24,773 nt of DNA from CAYMEV01 sp964431655 [NCBI: uncultured bacterium] (GTDB lineage: Bacteria > CAYMEV01). Numbering within the stretch: the first letter of the stretch is position 1; each line of letters opens with the position of its first letter. The stretch covers positions 1 through 24,773 of the forward strand of contig CAYSKJ010000031.1 of the NCBI GenBank assembly GCA_964431655.1, in the 5' to 3' direction. The position numbers and the translations under genes were made by a program. A model generated the notes under the pieces. That model saw only the letters and a list, made by a program, of their open reading frames with translations. It did no database searches and was not told where the DNA came from. Of the stretch, positions 14,753 through 22,834 are shown in pieces.

Positions 14753-15583
14753 TCAGTTTATTTTTGGTTTAAATCTGGGGTCCAGTATATCGCGTATGCC
14801 GTCACCGATGAAGTTCAGAGACAGTACTGTGAGCATTATGAACAGGCCGGGAAACAATACCATATGGGGTGCCTCCCTGATGTAAAGAAGGGCTGATGCA
14901 AGCATGCCCCCCCAGGAAGGATATGGGGGACTGATCCCAAGCCCGAGAAAGGAAAGGGATGACTCAGCGATAATTACCCCTGCAATAGAAAGGGTAAAAT
15001 GGACAATTAAAGGACTTATTACATTCGGAAAAATATGCACAAAGAGGATTCTTGCCGGGCCGGCTCCGGCTGACCTGACAGCCTGGATGTAATCCATTTC
15101 CTTTATAACAAGTACATTAGCCCTTGTAAGCCTCGCAAAACCAACCCAGCCCAGGATAGTAAGGGCTATTATGAGATTGAACATATTCTGGCTGACTATG
15201 GAAGCAATTGCTATGGCAAGAAGTATACCGGGGAAAGCAAGGAAGACATCAATTACCCTCATGGTCATCTGATCCGCAATGCCGCCGTAATACCCGGCGA
15301 CAAGGCCTATGCATGTCCCCACAAACGCTGAGAGGGAGACAACAATCATCCCGATGGTCAAGGAGACCCTTCCTCCGTAAAGCACTCTGGAAAAAACATC
15401 CCTCCCTACTTCATCACAGCCGAAAATATTACGGCTGTTGGGCTTTGAGAGTCTTCTGGATAGGTCCTGCTCATAATAGGGATGGGAGGTAAACAGAAAA
15501 GGTAAAAAAGACATCGCTATAAAAAGAGTTAATACAGTGAATCCAATAGCAGAGAGAGGGTTCCTGAACAGATTGCGGATCAC
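14753..15583 (-). CDS. ABC transporter permease, DppC/OppC type
   Basis: A 276-residue inner-membrane permease with about six hydrophobic segments. An N-terminal OppC_N-like helix (LSAIGFTVLTLFIAMSFLPFLF) precedes RDVFSRVLYGGRVSLTIG. The EAA loop that contacts the ATPase reads VRSAGAGPARILFVHIFPN, and the C-terminus has ISPPYPSWGGML, typical of DppC/OppC. With the OppB-like partner it would form the channel for a dipeptide, oligopeptide, nickel or similar solute. The start is GTG, overlapping the stop of the upstream permease gene (GTGA, 15580-15583). No binding protein or ATPase gene is adjacent in the window, so the substrate is unknown. The ECF sigma gene follows. Confidence 0.9.
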   Translation of the reverse strand: MIRNLFRNPLSAIGFTVLTLFIAMSFLPFLFTSHPYYEQDLSRRLSKPNSRNIFGCDEVGRDVFSRVLYGGRVSLTIGMIVVSLSAFVGTCIGLVAGYYGGIADQMTMRVIDVFLAFPGILLAIAIASIVSQNMFNLIIALTILGWVGFARLTRANVLVIKEMDYIQAVRSAGAGPARILFVHIFPNVISPLIVHFTLSIAGVIIAESSLSFLGLGISPPYPSWGGMLASALLYIREAPHMVLFPGLFIMLTVLSLNFIGDGIRDILDPRFKPKIN

Positions 15584-16497
15584 AGTTCTATCCTCGGGTC
15601 AATCAGAGTATAGATTATATCGGTTATTATATTTACTATCACATAGGTGATGGAAATCAGAATGATGGCACCCTGGACAACAGGGTAATCTCTGCTTTTT
15701 ACCGCACTGATAATTGTATCACCCAGGCCCGGAAGGGCAAAGACCCTCTCAGTAATAACCGCACCGGATAGAAGAGCTCCCAGCTGGAGGCCCGCAACCG
15801 TAACAACAGGAATAAGGGCATTCCTGAGTATATGCCTGTACAGAACAGTCCTTCTGCTAAGTCCCTTGGCGTAAGCCGTAGTGACAAAGTCCATTCTGTA
15901 AACATCAAGCACGCTCGATCTTGTCTGCCTGAGGAGAAAAGCCCACATGGCAGTTCCCAGGGTAATTACAGGCAGAACCAGGTCATACCAGTTATTGAAA
16001 CCCGAAACATTGAATATACCTAATTGAACGCTAAAAAGCAGTATCAGCATGGGGCCAAGCCAGAAATTAGGTATGCTTACACCAAGCAGGCCGAACACCA
16101 TTACAAAATTATCCATGAAACTGTAATGCCGGACAGCAGAAAATATACCCATGGGTATGCTGAAAGTCAGGGCAAAAATCATACTCAGGACTGACAATAG
16201 CAAGGTCAGCGGGTACACCCTGAATATAATATCCTTAACAGGTTCATTGTTTTTAAGGGATCTGCCAAAATCCAGCCTTAAAATACCCTGCATGTACTCA
16301 ATAAACTGTGTCAGCAGAGGTTTGTCAAGGCCCAGCTGGTTCCGTATCCTTACAATATCTGCAGGATTGGCAAACTGCCCAAGCATCTGTTCCACCGGGT
16401 CTCCCGGTGTGAGCCTGAGGAGAAGAAATACAACAATAAGTACACCTATAACCGTCGGAACAGCAAAAAGGAATCTATTTATAAGAATCCTTGCCAT
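15580..16497 (-). CDS. ABC transporter permease, DppB/OppB type
   Basis: A 305-residue permease with six hydrophobic segments. The N-terminus RILINRFLFAVPTVIGVLIVVFLLLRLTPGDP is the DppB/OppB signature region, followed by QLGLDKPLLTQFIEYMQGIL. The EAA loop is TAYAKGLSRRTVLYRHILRNALIP, and the C-terminal segment ends with DIIYTLIDPRIEL, normal for this family. It pairs with the overlapping OppC-type gene to form the transmembrane channel of a peptide/nickel-type importer. Binding protein and nucleotide-binding subunits are not encoded nearby. The ribosome site before the ATG is weak. The upstream gene, a membrane TPR protein, ends 51 bases away, so one long transcript is likely. Confidence 0.9.
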   Translation of the reverse strand: MARILINRFLFAVPTVIGVLIVVFLLLRLTPGDPVEQMLGQFANPADIVRIRNQLGLDKPLLTQFIEYMQGILRLDFGRSLKNNEPVKDIIFRVYPLTLLLSVLSMIFALTFSIPMGIFSAVRHYSFMDNFVMVFGLLGVSIPNFWLGPMLILLFSVQLGIFNVSGFNNWYDLVLPVITLGTAMWAFLLRQTRSSVLDVYRMDFVTTAYAKGLSRRTVLYRHILRNALIPVVTVAGLQLGALLSGAVITERVFALPGLGDTIISAVKSRDYPVVQGAIILISITYVIVNIITDIIYTLIDPRIEL

Positions 16498-16548
16498 AGT
16501 GTAATCTACATTCTAAGGACGGAATAATCAGTCCTGCAATTCATTCAG

Positions 16549-17562
16549 TCAATCAGCCTGCTCAGGATTCTCTTCTGAGGAGTCGCCATCCGTTTCCAGT
16601 GCTTCATCAGCTGTATCAGATGCTTCCTGTATGCCGGGGACCGTTCCTCCCTCAACATTTTCCTCAAGCGGAATGTCAGCATTATCAGCTGCTGATCCCT
16701 CATCCACCGGTACCTCCGACTGCATACCGGGGTCCTGATATTGTTCAGCATCGGCCGGTAGTAAACCGGCGGCTCCAGGCTCAACCTTCAAACGGGTGAA
16801 GGCCTGGTATTTCTCTGCTTCGCTTTTCAGCATGCTGTCAGGATATTCGCTTATTAAAAGGTCAAACTTTTTGCCTGCCTCTTCATAATCCTCTTTTCCC
16901 ATAAGGAGTAATCCTGCCTGGAGAAGAAGGCTGTCAGCAGGGAAATTGCTCAAAAAATCCTCACTGGAAAGATATTTCTCGATGAGTTCCAGCCCTTTTT
17001 CCGGTTCCCCGTTAATTTCATGCAGGGAAGCGATATTCTTTATGCCTGGAATAAAAAACGTCCCATCCTGGCCGTATTTCTTTAGGTATCTTTCCAGATG
17101 ATCCATGCTGGTCTTATAATCCTTCTTTAAGTAATTTAGGTAACCTGTCATGTAAAGAGCCCGCTCCCCTGAACTGGTAGAAGCATAGTTTTCAAGGATT
17201 TCTCTGTATTTATTCAGGGCTTCATCCAGCTTTGAATCTCTGCCTGCAAGAAGGTCCTCATATTCCTGGCTGTTGTTTTCCCTGTCCTGAGGTGTTGAAA
17301 ACCGCTCTGCGATATCCCTGTCAATATCCAGGTATTCCTTAAAAAAGAGATTCATTGCTGTTTTTTCATGGTTCTGAGCCTTTTTTTCGGTATATTTGCT
17401 GTAATTGCTCCATATCAGAACGATTATAATAATCAGGAAAATCGCTGAACCGCCAATAATGAACCATCTTTTCTGTTCTTCAATAAAAAGCCTGCTCCTG
17501 TCCAGGAGGCTGACAAAGGCATCCTCTTTCAGATGCAGGTCCTTTTTCCTAATCTTTGACAT
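16549..17562 (-). CDS. Membrane-anchored TPR protein with acidic tail (YfgM-like layout)
   Basis: A 337-residue protein. A short charged cytoplasmic segment precedes one transmembrane helix near residues 34-51 (FIIGGSAIFLIIIIVLIW). A TPR region follows from about 110 to 260 (ALNKYREILENYASTSSGERALYMTGYLNY, AGKKFDLLISEYPDS). The last 80 residues are low-complexity and acidic (many A, D, E, P, G), probably unstructured. Helix-then-TPR is the layout of YfgM/TPR_21 proteins, which assist the Sec translocon in E. coli; membership is suggested by build, not by a specific motif. Orientation places the TPRs outside the cytoplasm. AAAGGAG lies eight bases before the ATG. It is 24 bases after the aminotransferase gene. 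Confidence 0.72.
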   Translation of the reverse strand: MSKIRKKDLHLKEDAFVSLLDRSRLFIEEQKRWFIIGGSAIFLIIIIVLIWSNYSKYTEKKAQNHEKTAMNLFFKEYLDIDRDIAERFSTPQDRENNSQEYEDLLAGRDSKLDEALNKYREILENYASTSSGERALYMTGYLNYLKKDYKTSMDHLERYLKKYGQDGTFFIPGIKNIASLHEINGEPEKGLELIEKYLSSEDFLSNFPADSLLLQAGLLLMGKEDYEEAGKKFDLLISEYPDSMLKSEAEKYQAFTRLKVEPGAAGLLPADAEQYQDPGMQSEVPVDEGSAADNADIPLEENVEGGTVPGIQEASDTADEALETDGDSSEENPEQAD

Positions 17563-17586
17563 TCACCATGCTCCTTTAATTTAATA

Positions 17587-18906
17587 CTATTTCTTATTAT
17601 GATCTAAATTAAACTTCTTTACCCTCTGGCCCAGGTCATCGAACATTGTTTCATCTATAAGGGAAACACATGCCCTGATTCCGTCTTTCCTGCTGCTTCC
17701 TGTAATTTTAAGGCTTATGGCGCTTATTCCGTAATAAAGAAGCTCATTAACAAGTTCATCGCTGTTTAATCCCGGATAGGCAACGGTAAAATAAAACCCG
17801 TCAGCCAGGGGCTCACCAAGGTCATTGTTATATACAAGATAAAAGCCATTATCAAGAAATATTTTTTTCATGGCTTTTGCCCTTTTCTGATATTCCCTTG
17901 CAAGGGACAAAAGGTTAATTTTGCTTTCATTTACCGCCTTCAGCAGGGAGTAAAGCCCCCATTGGGAGCTCTGGGGAACCCCGGAGGTTGTTGGGTATAC
18001 ACCACCGTGAATAAAGGCATGACCCAGATCCTGGGTATTAAAATACTGCTTCAGGTTGCTCCTTTTTGTGCCGTACATTTTGGGACTGATAACAGTGATT
18101 CCGATTCTTTCGCCTGCGAAACTGAAAACCTTTGAAGAGCTGATTATACTAATGTAAAGGTCCGCATACCTGGCGATTGTTGGCTGAAAGGGCTCCTGAC
18201 CGGGAAGGCTGTAATCCCTCCTGAAGTCCATGCCGAAATAAGCAAGGTCTTCAATGGGCAGACAGTCATATTTTCTGCAGAGATCCGCAATCCCTTTAAG
18301 TTCCTCTTCAGAGAGGATAACCCAGCTGGGATTATTGGGACTTGAAAAGAGTATTCCGCCGACATCATTCCTGCTCAGCCTTTCATCCAGGGACTTGAGT
18401 AGTTTTTCCCCCCGGTTTTCATAAAGATCAAGACTGTCACTCTTTAGTCCCAGTACCCTGGTCTGTATCTTGTTTACAGGAAACCCCGGATCCAGGAAAA
18501 GAATGGTATCTTTCTGGCTGAAAGACCTGCCGGCTATGGCTATAGCAATGAAACATCCCTGCATAGCGCCCACGGTAGGAATGCATGATGATGGAGGGAC
18601 ATCGATCCCCATAAAAAGCTTTACAAACCTGGCAGCTTCACTCTTGAGCTCCGGTATGCCGTCAAAGGGCGGATATATGTGGGTAAAGGAATTGTCCTTT
18701 ATTTTATCAACCATGCCTTCCACTCCTAAAGGAGATGCCTTAAGTCCTGGAATCCCAAATTCCATTTTAAGAAATCTTATTCCAGCCTTTTCTTCAATAT
18801 CATCAACCAGTTTCTTCATCTCCCTTATGGATGCATTAGGCGGGTCTATTCCTAATTTTTCCTTGATATCATCTACAAGTTTCTTATTTATGGGTTCAAA
18901 GCTCAT
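17587..18906 (-). CDS. PLP-dependent class I/II aminotransferase
   Basis: A 439-residue fold-type I aminotransferase. The pyridoxal-phosphate lysine is K259 in SSSKVFSFAGERIG. SSPNNPSWV supplies the conserved asparagine, and IEDLAYFG the aspartate/tyrosine pair that holds the cofactor. The late R of GIRACVSLID is the probable carboxylate-binding arginine. Substrate specificity is not evident; aspartate/aromatic or alanine/valine-type transamination are both possible. The N-terminus carries two similar segments, KKLVDDIKEKLGI (8-20) and KKLVDDIEEKAGI (31-43), preceding the catalytic domain. CTCCTTT (AAAGGAG on the coding strand) lies seven bases upstream of the ATG, behind a good promoter. It is the first gene of a minus-strand run reaching the sigma-factor genes. 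Confidence 0.9.
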   Translation of the reverse strand: MSFEPINKKLVDDIKEKLGIDPPNASIREMKKLVDDIEEKAGIRFLKMEFGIPGLKASPLGVEGMVDKIKDNSFTHIYPPFDGIPELKSEAARFVKLFMGIDVPPSSCIPTVGAMQGCFIAIAIAGRSFSQKDTILFLDPGFPVNKIQTRVLGLKSDSLDLYENRGEKLLKSLDERLSRNDVGGILFSSPNNPSWVILSEEELKGIADLCRKYDCLPIEDLAYFGMDFRRDYSLPGQEPFQPTIARYADLYISIISSSKVFSFAGERIGITVISPKMYGTKRSNLKQYFNTQDLGHAFIHGGVYPTTSGVPQSSQWGLYSLLKAVNESKINLLSLAREYQKRAKAMKKIFLDNGFYLVYNNDLGEPLADGFYFTVAYPGLNSDELVNELLYYGISAISLKITGSSRKDGIRACVSLIDETMFDDLGQRVKKFNLDHNKK

Positions 18907-18936
18907 AAAAAGTCTCCTTTGTAAGAATTTTCAACC

Positions 18937-18964
18937 ATTATAATGAAATATATTTATAGTTCAA
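18937..18964 (-). promoter_or_regulatory. Promoter of the aminotransferase gene and downstream run
   Basis: Read on the minus strand, TTGAAC (18959-18964) and a perfect TATAAT (18937-18942) are 16 bases apart. Transcription would start near 18930, a short leader carrying AAAGGAG at 18914-18920. Confidence 0.6.
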
Positions 18965-19001
18965 TAAAAAGCTATGAAAACATGATGTAATAAAAATAAT
19001 A

Positions 19002-19037
19002 TTGCATTTGGAGGAAATCACAGGTAAAATATACCTG
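19002..19037 (+). promoter_or_regulatory. Candidate promoter with operator-like dyad
   Basis: TTGCAT (19002-19007) and TAAAAT (19025-19030) are 17 bases apart. The -10 lies inside a perfect dyad, CAGGTA-AAATA-TACCTG (19021-19037). A protein bound there would block the promoter. AAGGG at 19051-19055 serves the gene at 19065. Confidence 0.45.
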
Positions 19038-19064
19038 CTTAGCTTCAATTAAGGGTAGTATTTA

Positions 19065-20324
19065 ATGGAAGGATATGAAGAAAGAATAAACGGCATATGC
19101 CGCGTGAAGAGAGATTTTTTGCAGGATTCAGCTGTCAGCGGTATACCCCTGGAGGAAAGTCTTAGGGAAATAACAGGAATACTTGAGCAAAAAAAAATAA
19201 ATGTTGAAGAGTACCTGCTTCACCTCTGGGATGAGCCGGACTTCCAGCTCCGGGTCCTGGAAGAGTACTGTTCAGGAACAATATCCGGACAGCCCCTTAT
19301 AAGGACCTTTTTTGCCCTGCATTATTCAAAGATACTTGAGAGGAACATAAACCTGCTTTCTGTAAGCCTTAAAAAAACTGACAGCATCTATCCGCCTGTT
19401 AAAAAATTTATCCTTGATATAAGAAACAGCTTTGACCTCCTCCTGAAGGGAATTTTTACCAGGATAGCCCACAGCTGCTTCGGGAATAAAAGGATAAACG
19501 ATCTTGCTGTTTTGAAAATCCGTAATTTTCACAGCTATAATTACCTTAATGCCTTTCTTGTAACCAATATAAGCTCAGGCATTACCAAGCTGAACAAGCA
19601 GTTTCTCTGCTTTACGGATTTTATGAAGGACAATATAATACCCATCCATATCCCGGCACCCTTCTTTTTCCACAAAAACAGCGGAGTGCTAAGGCTTTCG
19701 GATTTATTTGATATTATAAACTCCTCCTCGGATTTCACTGTCATAGATACCCTGCTTTCTTCAAGGAATATGCTGGGAAGTATTCATCTCTACAATGAAG
19801 CAAGGGGTATCATAATAGAAAAATTTTTCGACATTGATAAACACAGGGAAACAAGGAACAGGTATCTGCAAAGCGGTTTCGGGAAAATCCTTGAAGACAT
19901 AGAAAAGCACAGGAATACGGCTAATCTGAACCTTGAACATCTTCTGCAAACCGTTTCATTATTCTCAACGCTGGAGCAGATACTGTACCAGATACACCGC
20001 AACAGCTTCTATGGTATCTTTGAGAAGCTGAAGGTCATTTACCAGAAGAAAAACCTGAATGTTGAGAACATTTTCATTATGGAGAACTCAGTGCTTATCA
20101 TTAATCTGCTGTTTTTCCTCAACAGCTGTTTTAACAGTTCAGATAACCATGATCTTACTGATGACCTGATTGAAGATTTATCCCTGCTTTTCTGCAGAAT
20201 ATCATCCCTTGACAAAAATTTTATTAAAATGAATTATAAGAGTCACCTGTCAAATCTATTATCATCCATGGAGGCAGAAACTGTTTTCTTAAGGGATAAT
20301 ATGATTAACAAGCTGGATTCCTAA
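19065..20324 (+). CDS. Conserved-looking protein of unknown function (419 residues)
   Basis: I do not recognise this protein. It has no signal peptide, no clear transmembrane helix and no nucleotide- or metal-binding motif. It appears mainly alpha-helical and soluble, with short hydrophobic patches (SVLIINLLFFLNSCF near residue 340 is too polar at its edges to be a confident membrane segment). Codon use and base composition look like the neighbours, so it is a genuine gene and probably not recently acquired. It is the first gene of a plus-strand run and lies 24 bases before the PPi-phosphofructokinase gene, so both are likely on one transcript controlled by the dyad-bearing promoter upstream. 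A role linked to glycolysis or its regulation is only a neighbourhood guess. Confidence 0.75.
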   Translation: MEGYEERINGICRVKRDFLQDSAVSGIPLEESLREITGILEQKKINVEEYLLHLWDEPDFQLRVLEEYCSGTISGQPLIRTFFALHYSKILERNINLLSVSLKKTDSIYPPVKKFILDIRNSFDLLLKGIFTRIAHSCFGNKRINDLAVLKIRNFHSYNYLNAFLVTNISSGITKLNKQFLCFTDFMKDNIIPIHIPAPFFFHKNSGVLRLSDLFDIINSSSDFTVIDTLLSSRNMLGSIHLYNEARGIIIEKFFDIDKHRETRNRYLQSGFGKILEDIEKHRNTANLNLEHLLQTVSLFSTLEQILYQIHRNSFYGIFEKLKVIYQKKNLNVENIFIMENSVLIINLLFFLNSCFNSSDNHDLTDDLIEDLSLLFCRISSLDKNFIKMNYKSHLSNLLSSMEAETVFLRDNMINKLDS

Positions 20325-20348
20325 AGAGAGATTAATGGAGGTTGCGGT

Positions 20349-21551
20349 ATGTCAAAGAAATTATTCAAATACGGGGATAAAATAGGCATAATTTTTTCAG
20401 GCGGTCCTGCCCCTTCAGCTAATGCTGTGATCTCCTCCTGCGCCCTTACTTTTTTGAATTCCGGTCACCAGGTGATCGGTTTTTACAAGGGGTATGAATA
20501 CCTGCAGAACTATGACATAAACAATCCCTACAGCCTGGTCGAAGAGATACATTTTAAAAAGCTTGGAGTTGAACAAACAAAGAGCAGAAATAAAAAGGGC
20601 GTTCTCTTAAAAACTTCCCGTGCTAACCCAGGGAAAAAGATAAAGACAAAAGAAGATTTAAGCGATCCGGAAAAAACGAAAGCTCTTATGAATATACTGA
20701 AAGCTCTTCAAACGCTTGGAATCGGATGCCTTATTTCCATAGGCGGAGACGACACCCTCAAAACTGCAAATTATCTAAGGCTCCTGGGACTGTCAGTAAT
20801 ACACATTCCAAAAACTATTGACAACGACTACTACGGCATACCCTGGACTTATGGATATTGGACGGCTGTTGATGTTGCAGGCAAGGAGATCCAGAACCTT
20901 GCTGCTGATTCAGAGGCTACGGAAACCTACTTCATCGTTGAGCTTATGGGAAGAAAAGCCGGCTGGATAACCTATGCTTCGGGAATAATGGGCGAGGCTG
21001 TAAGAATGATTTCGACAGAGGATATTGAGGGACAGCTGGACCTTGACAGCCTTGCTGATGAAATAGTAGAGCTTATAATACTCAGGGAAAGGGTCTTCAA
21101 ACCCTACGGCGTGGTGTGCATCTCCGAAGGGCTTGCCGATAAGCTGCCTCCTGAACTTAAACCAAAGGAAAAAGACCGGCACGGCAATATCATTTACGGC
21201 AAGGTAGAACTATGCAAGATGCTTGCTGACAGGATAGAATTCAAGTACAAAGAAAAGACAGGAAGGGAAAAAAAGGTTAAGGGCAAACAGGTGGGGTATG
21301 AAACCCGATGTGCCCAGCCTATCAGTTTCGATGTCATATTGGGCTCAATGCTTGGTTTCGGTTCCTATAAGCTCTTTGACAAAAAACTTTTTGGCCACAT
21401 GGTATCGGTATCCGAAAAGTTTGATATTATTGCGATCCCCTTTGATGAACTTATTGACAGGGAGACACTTCTGACAAAGCTTAGAAATGTACCCAGCGGC
21501 AGTGATTTTTACAACCTGAAGGAAGCTCTATCATTTAAAATAATGGATTAA
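20349..21551 (+). CDS. Pyrophosphate-dependent phosphofructokinase
   Basis: A 400-residue phosphofructokinase-fold enzyme that phosphorylates fructose 6-phosphate in glycolysis. Donor-determining residues favour pyrophosphate: GGDDT (132-136) has aspartate where ATP enzymes have glycine (GGDGS), and PKTIDND (154-160) has K155 where ATP enzymes have glycine. The catalytic TIDND aspartates and the substrate loop MGRKAGW (200-206) are intact. PPi enzymes work reversibly near equilibrium, so the enzyme may also serve gluconeogenesis. The start ATG has GGAGG at 20337-20341 seven bases away. It lies between the unknown 419-residue protein and yebC. Sequence-based donor assignment is well established for the family. 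Confidence 0.93.
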   Translation: MSKKLFKYGDKIGIIFSGGPAPSANAVISSCALTFLNSGHQVIGFYKGYEYLQNYDINNPYSLVEEIHFKKLGVEQTKSRNKKGVLLKTSRANPGKKIKTKEDLSDPEKTKALMNILKALQTLGIGCLISIGGDDTLKTANYLRLLGLSVIHIPKTIDNDYYGIPWTYGYWTAVDVAGKEIQNLAADSEATETYFIVELMGRKAGWITYASGIMGEAVRMISTEDIEGQLDLDSLADEIVELIILRERVFKPYGVVCISEGLADKLPPELKPKEKDRHGNIIYGKVELCKMLADRIEFKYKEKTGREKKVKGKQVGYETRCAQPISFDVILGSMLGFGSYKLFDKKLFGHMVSVSEKFDIIAIPFDELIDRETLLTKLRNVPSGSDFYNLKEALSFKIMD

Positions 21552-21569
21552 TATCGGAGGTTAAAATAA

Positions 21570-22316
21570 ATGTCAGGACATTCCAAATGGTCTTCTATAA
21601 AGCATAAGAAAGCCAAGGAAGACGCAAAGAAAGGAAAGGTTTTTACCAGAATTATCAAGGAAATAACCATTGCTACAAGGCTGGGAGGAAAAGACCCGAT
21701 GAGCAACCCCAGGCTAAGGCTTGCAATTGATAAGGCTAAAAGCAACAATATGCCCTCGGATAATATTGAAAGGGCTATCAAGAAGGGTGCAGGCGAACTG
21801 CCCGGCGTTACCTATGAGGAATTTACCTACGAAGCCTATGGCCCCGGAGGAGCTGCCATTCTAATAGAGGTAGTTACGGATAATAAGAACAGGACTGTAT
21901 CCGAACTCAGGCACCTCCTCAGCAAATACGGCGGAAACCTTGCTGAGACAGGCAGTGTAAGCTGGATGTTTGAGAAAAAGGGTTTTATCACCATACCCCG
22001 GTCAGCCGTTGATGAGGATGCTCTCCTGGAAATTGTGCTTGAGGCAGGGGGTGAAGATATGAAGGCCGAAGGCGATGTGTACGAAATTATTACCGAACCT
22101 GAGCAGTTTCAGGAATTCCTGGACAAGCTTAAATCAAAGAACCTGAGTCTTGAATCTTCTGAAATATCCATGATGCCTACATCGCAGATTCCATTGGAAG
22201 GAAAGAAAGCCCAGCAGTTACTGAATCTTATAGACAAGATAGAGGACCATGACGATGTGCAGAATATACACAGCAACTTCGACATAGATGAGAATGAACT
22301 GGAGGAAAGCCCCTAA
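21570..22316 (+). CDS. yebC: YebC/PmpR-family protein
   Basis: A 248-residue protein with the complete family N-terminus MSGHSKWSSIKHKKAKEDAKKGKVFTRI and the middle segment YEAYGPGGAAILIEVVTDNKNRT. Family members were annotated as transcriptional regulators. More recent work on YebC/TACO1 proteins points to relief of ribosome stalling at proline-rich stretches in at least some of them, so the exact role here is open. Length is normal. GGAGG at 21556-21560 is nine bases before the ATG. It lies directly upstream of ruvC with an 8-base gap, the order seen in many bacteria. Confidence 0.95.
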   Translation: MSGHSKWSSIKHKKAKEDAKKGKVFTRIIKEITIATRLGGKDPMSNPRLRLAIDKAKSNNMPSDNIERAIKKGAGELPGVTYEEFTYEAYGPGGAAILIEVVTDNKNRTVSELRHLLSKYGGNLAETGSVSWMFEKKGFITIPRSAVDEDALLEIVLEAGGEDMKAEGDVYEIITEPEQFQEFLDKLKSKNLSLESSEISMMPTSQIPLEGKKAQQLLNLIDKIEDHDDVQNIHSNFDIDENELEESP

Positions 22317-22324
22317 ATAATAAT

Positions 22325-22834
22325 ATGGATTTTACTGTTATAGGGATAGACCCGGGAATTAATTCCACCGGTTATGGCCTGATAAGGTTCAATAATCTTT
22401 CTGAATTTATTCATATTGAATCAGGTACTATAAACCCTAAGAGTACAAACAGCATGGAGATAAGACTTGTACATATATTCAGCGGCCTGTCTGCCCTGAT
22501 AGAAAAGCACAGGCCGGATATCATGGCTGTAGAAAAGGTCTTTGCAGGGAAGAATATAAATTCATCCATAATTCTTTCCTACAGCAGGGCTTCAGCTCTT
22601 CTTGCAGCTGGAATGCACCGAATCCCTGTCCGTGAGTACAATCCGACCAAGGTAAAGAGCTATCTCAGCGGCCACGCCTTTGCGGGAAAAAGCCAGGTCG
22701 CCTTCATCATTCAAAAAATTTTAAGGATAAACGGCCAGCGCTTGAAAAGCGATGCCTCGGATGCACTTGCTATTGCGTTCTGCGGGGGGCTGGAGTACTC
22801 AAAAGAAACAGTAAAGGCAGGTATAAAGTTATGA
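22325..22834 (+). CDS. ruvC: Holliday junction resolvase RuvC
   Basis: A 169-residue RNase H-fold endonuclease that cuts four-way DNA junctions during recombinational repair. The four acidic metal ligands are visible: D9 in GIDPG, E70 in AVEKVF, and D143 and D146 in KSDASDALAIA. Length is typical. The gene starts 8 bases after yebC with no strong ribosome site of its own, which suggests coupling to yebC translation. Its stop overlaps the ruvA start (ATGA, 22831-22834). With RuvA and RuvB it forms the resolvasome. Confidence 0.95.
   Translation: MDFTVIGIDPGINSTGYGLIRFNNLSEFIHIESGTINPKSTNSMEIRLVHIFSGLSALIEKHRPDIMAVEKVFAGKNINSSIILSYSRASALLAAGMHRIPVREYNPTKVKSYLSGHAFAGKSQVAFIIQKILRINGQRLKSDASDALAIAFCGGLEYSKETVKAGIKL

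Noticed and set aside
19010-19020. GGAGG ribosome site that might precede a leader peptide
   Set aside because: No ATG, GTG or TTG follows within workable distance, and the frame after it stops quickly. It lies in the promoter spacer.
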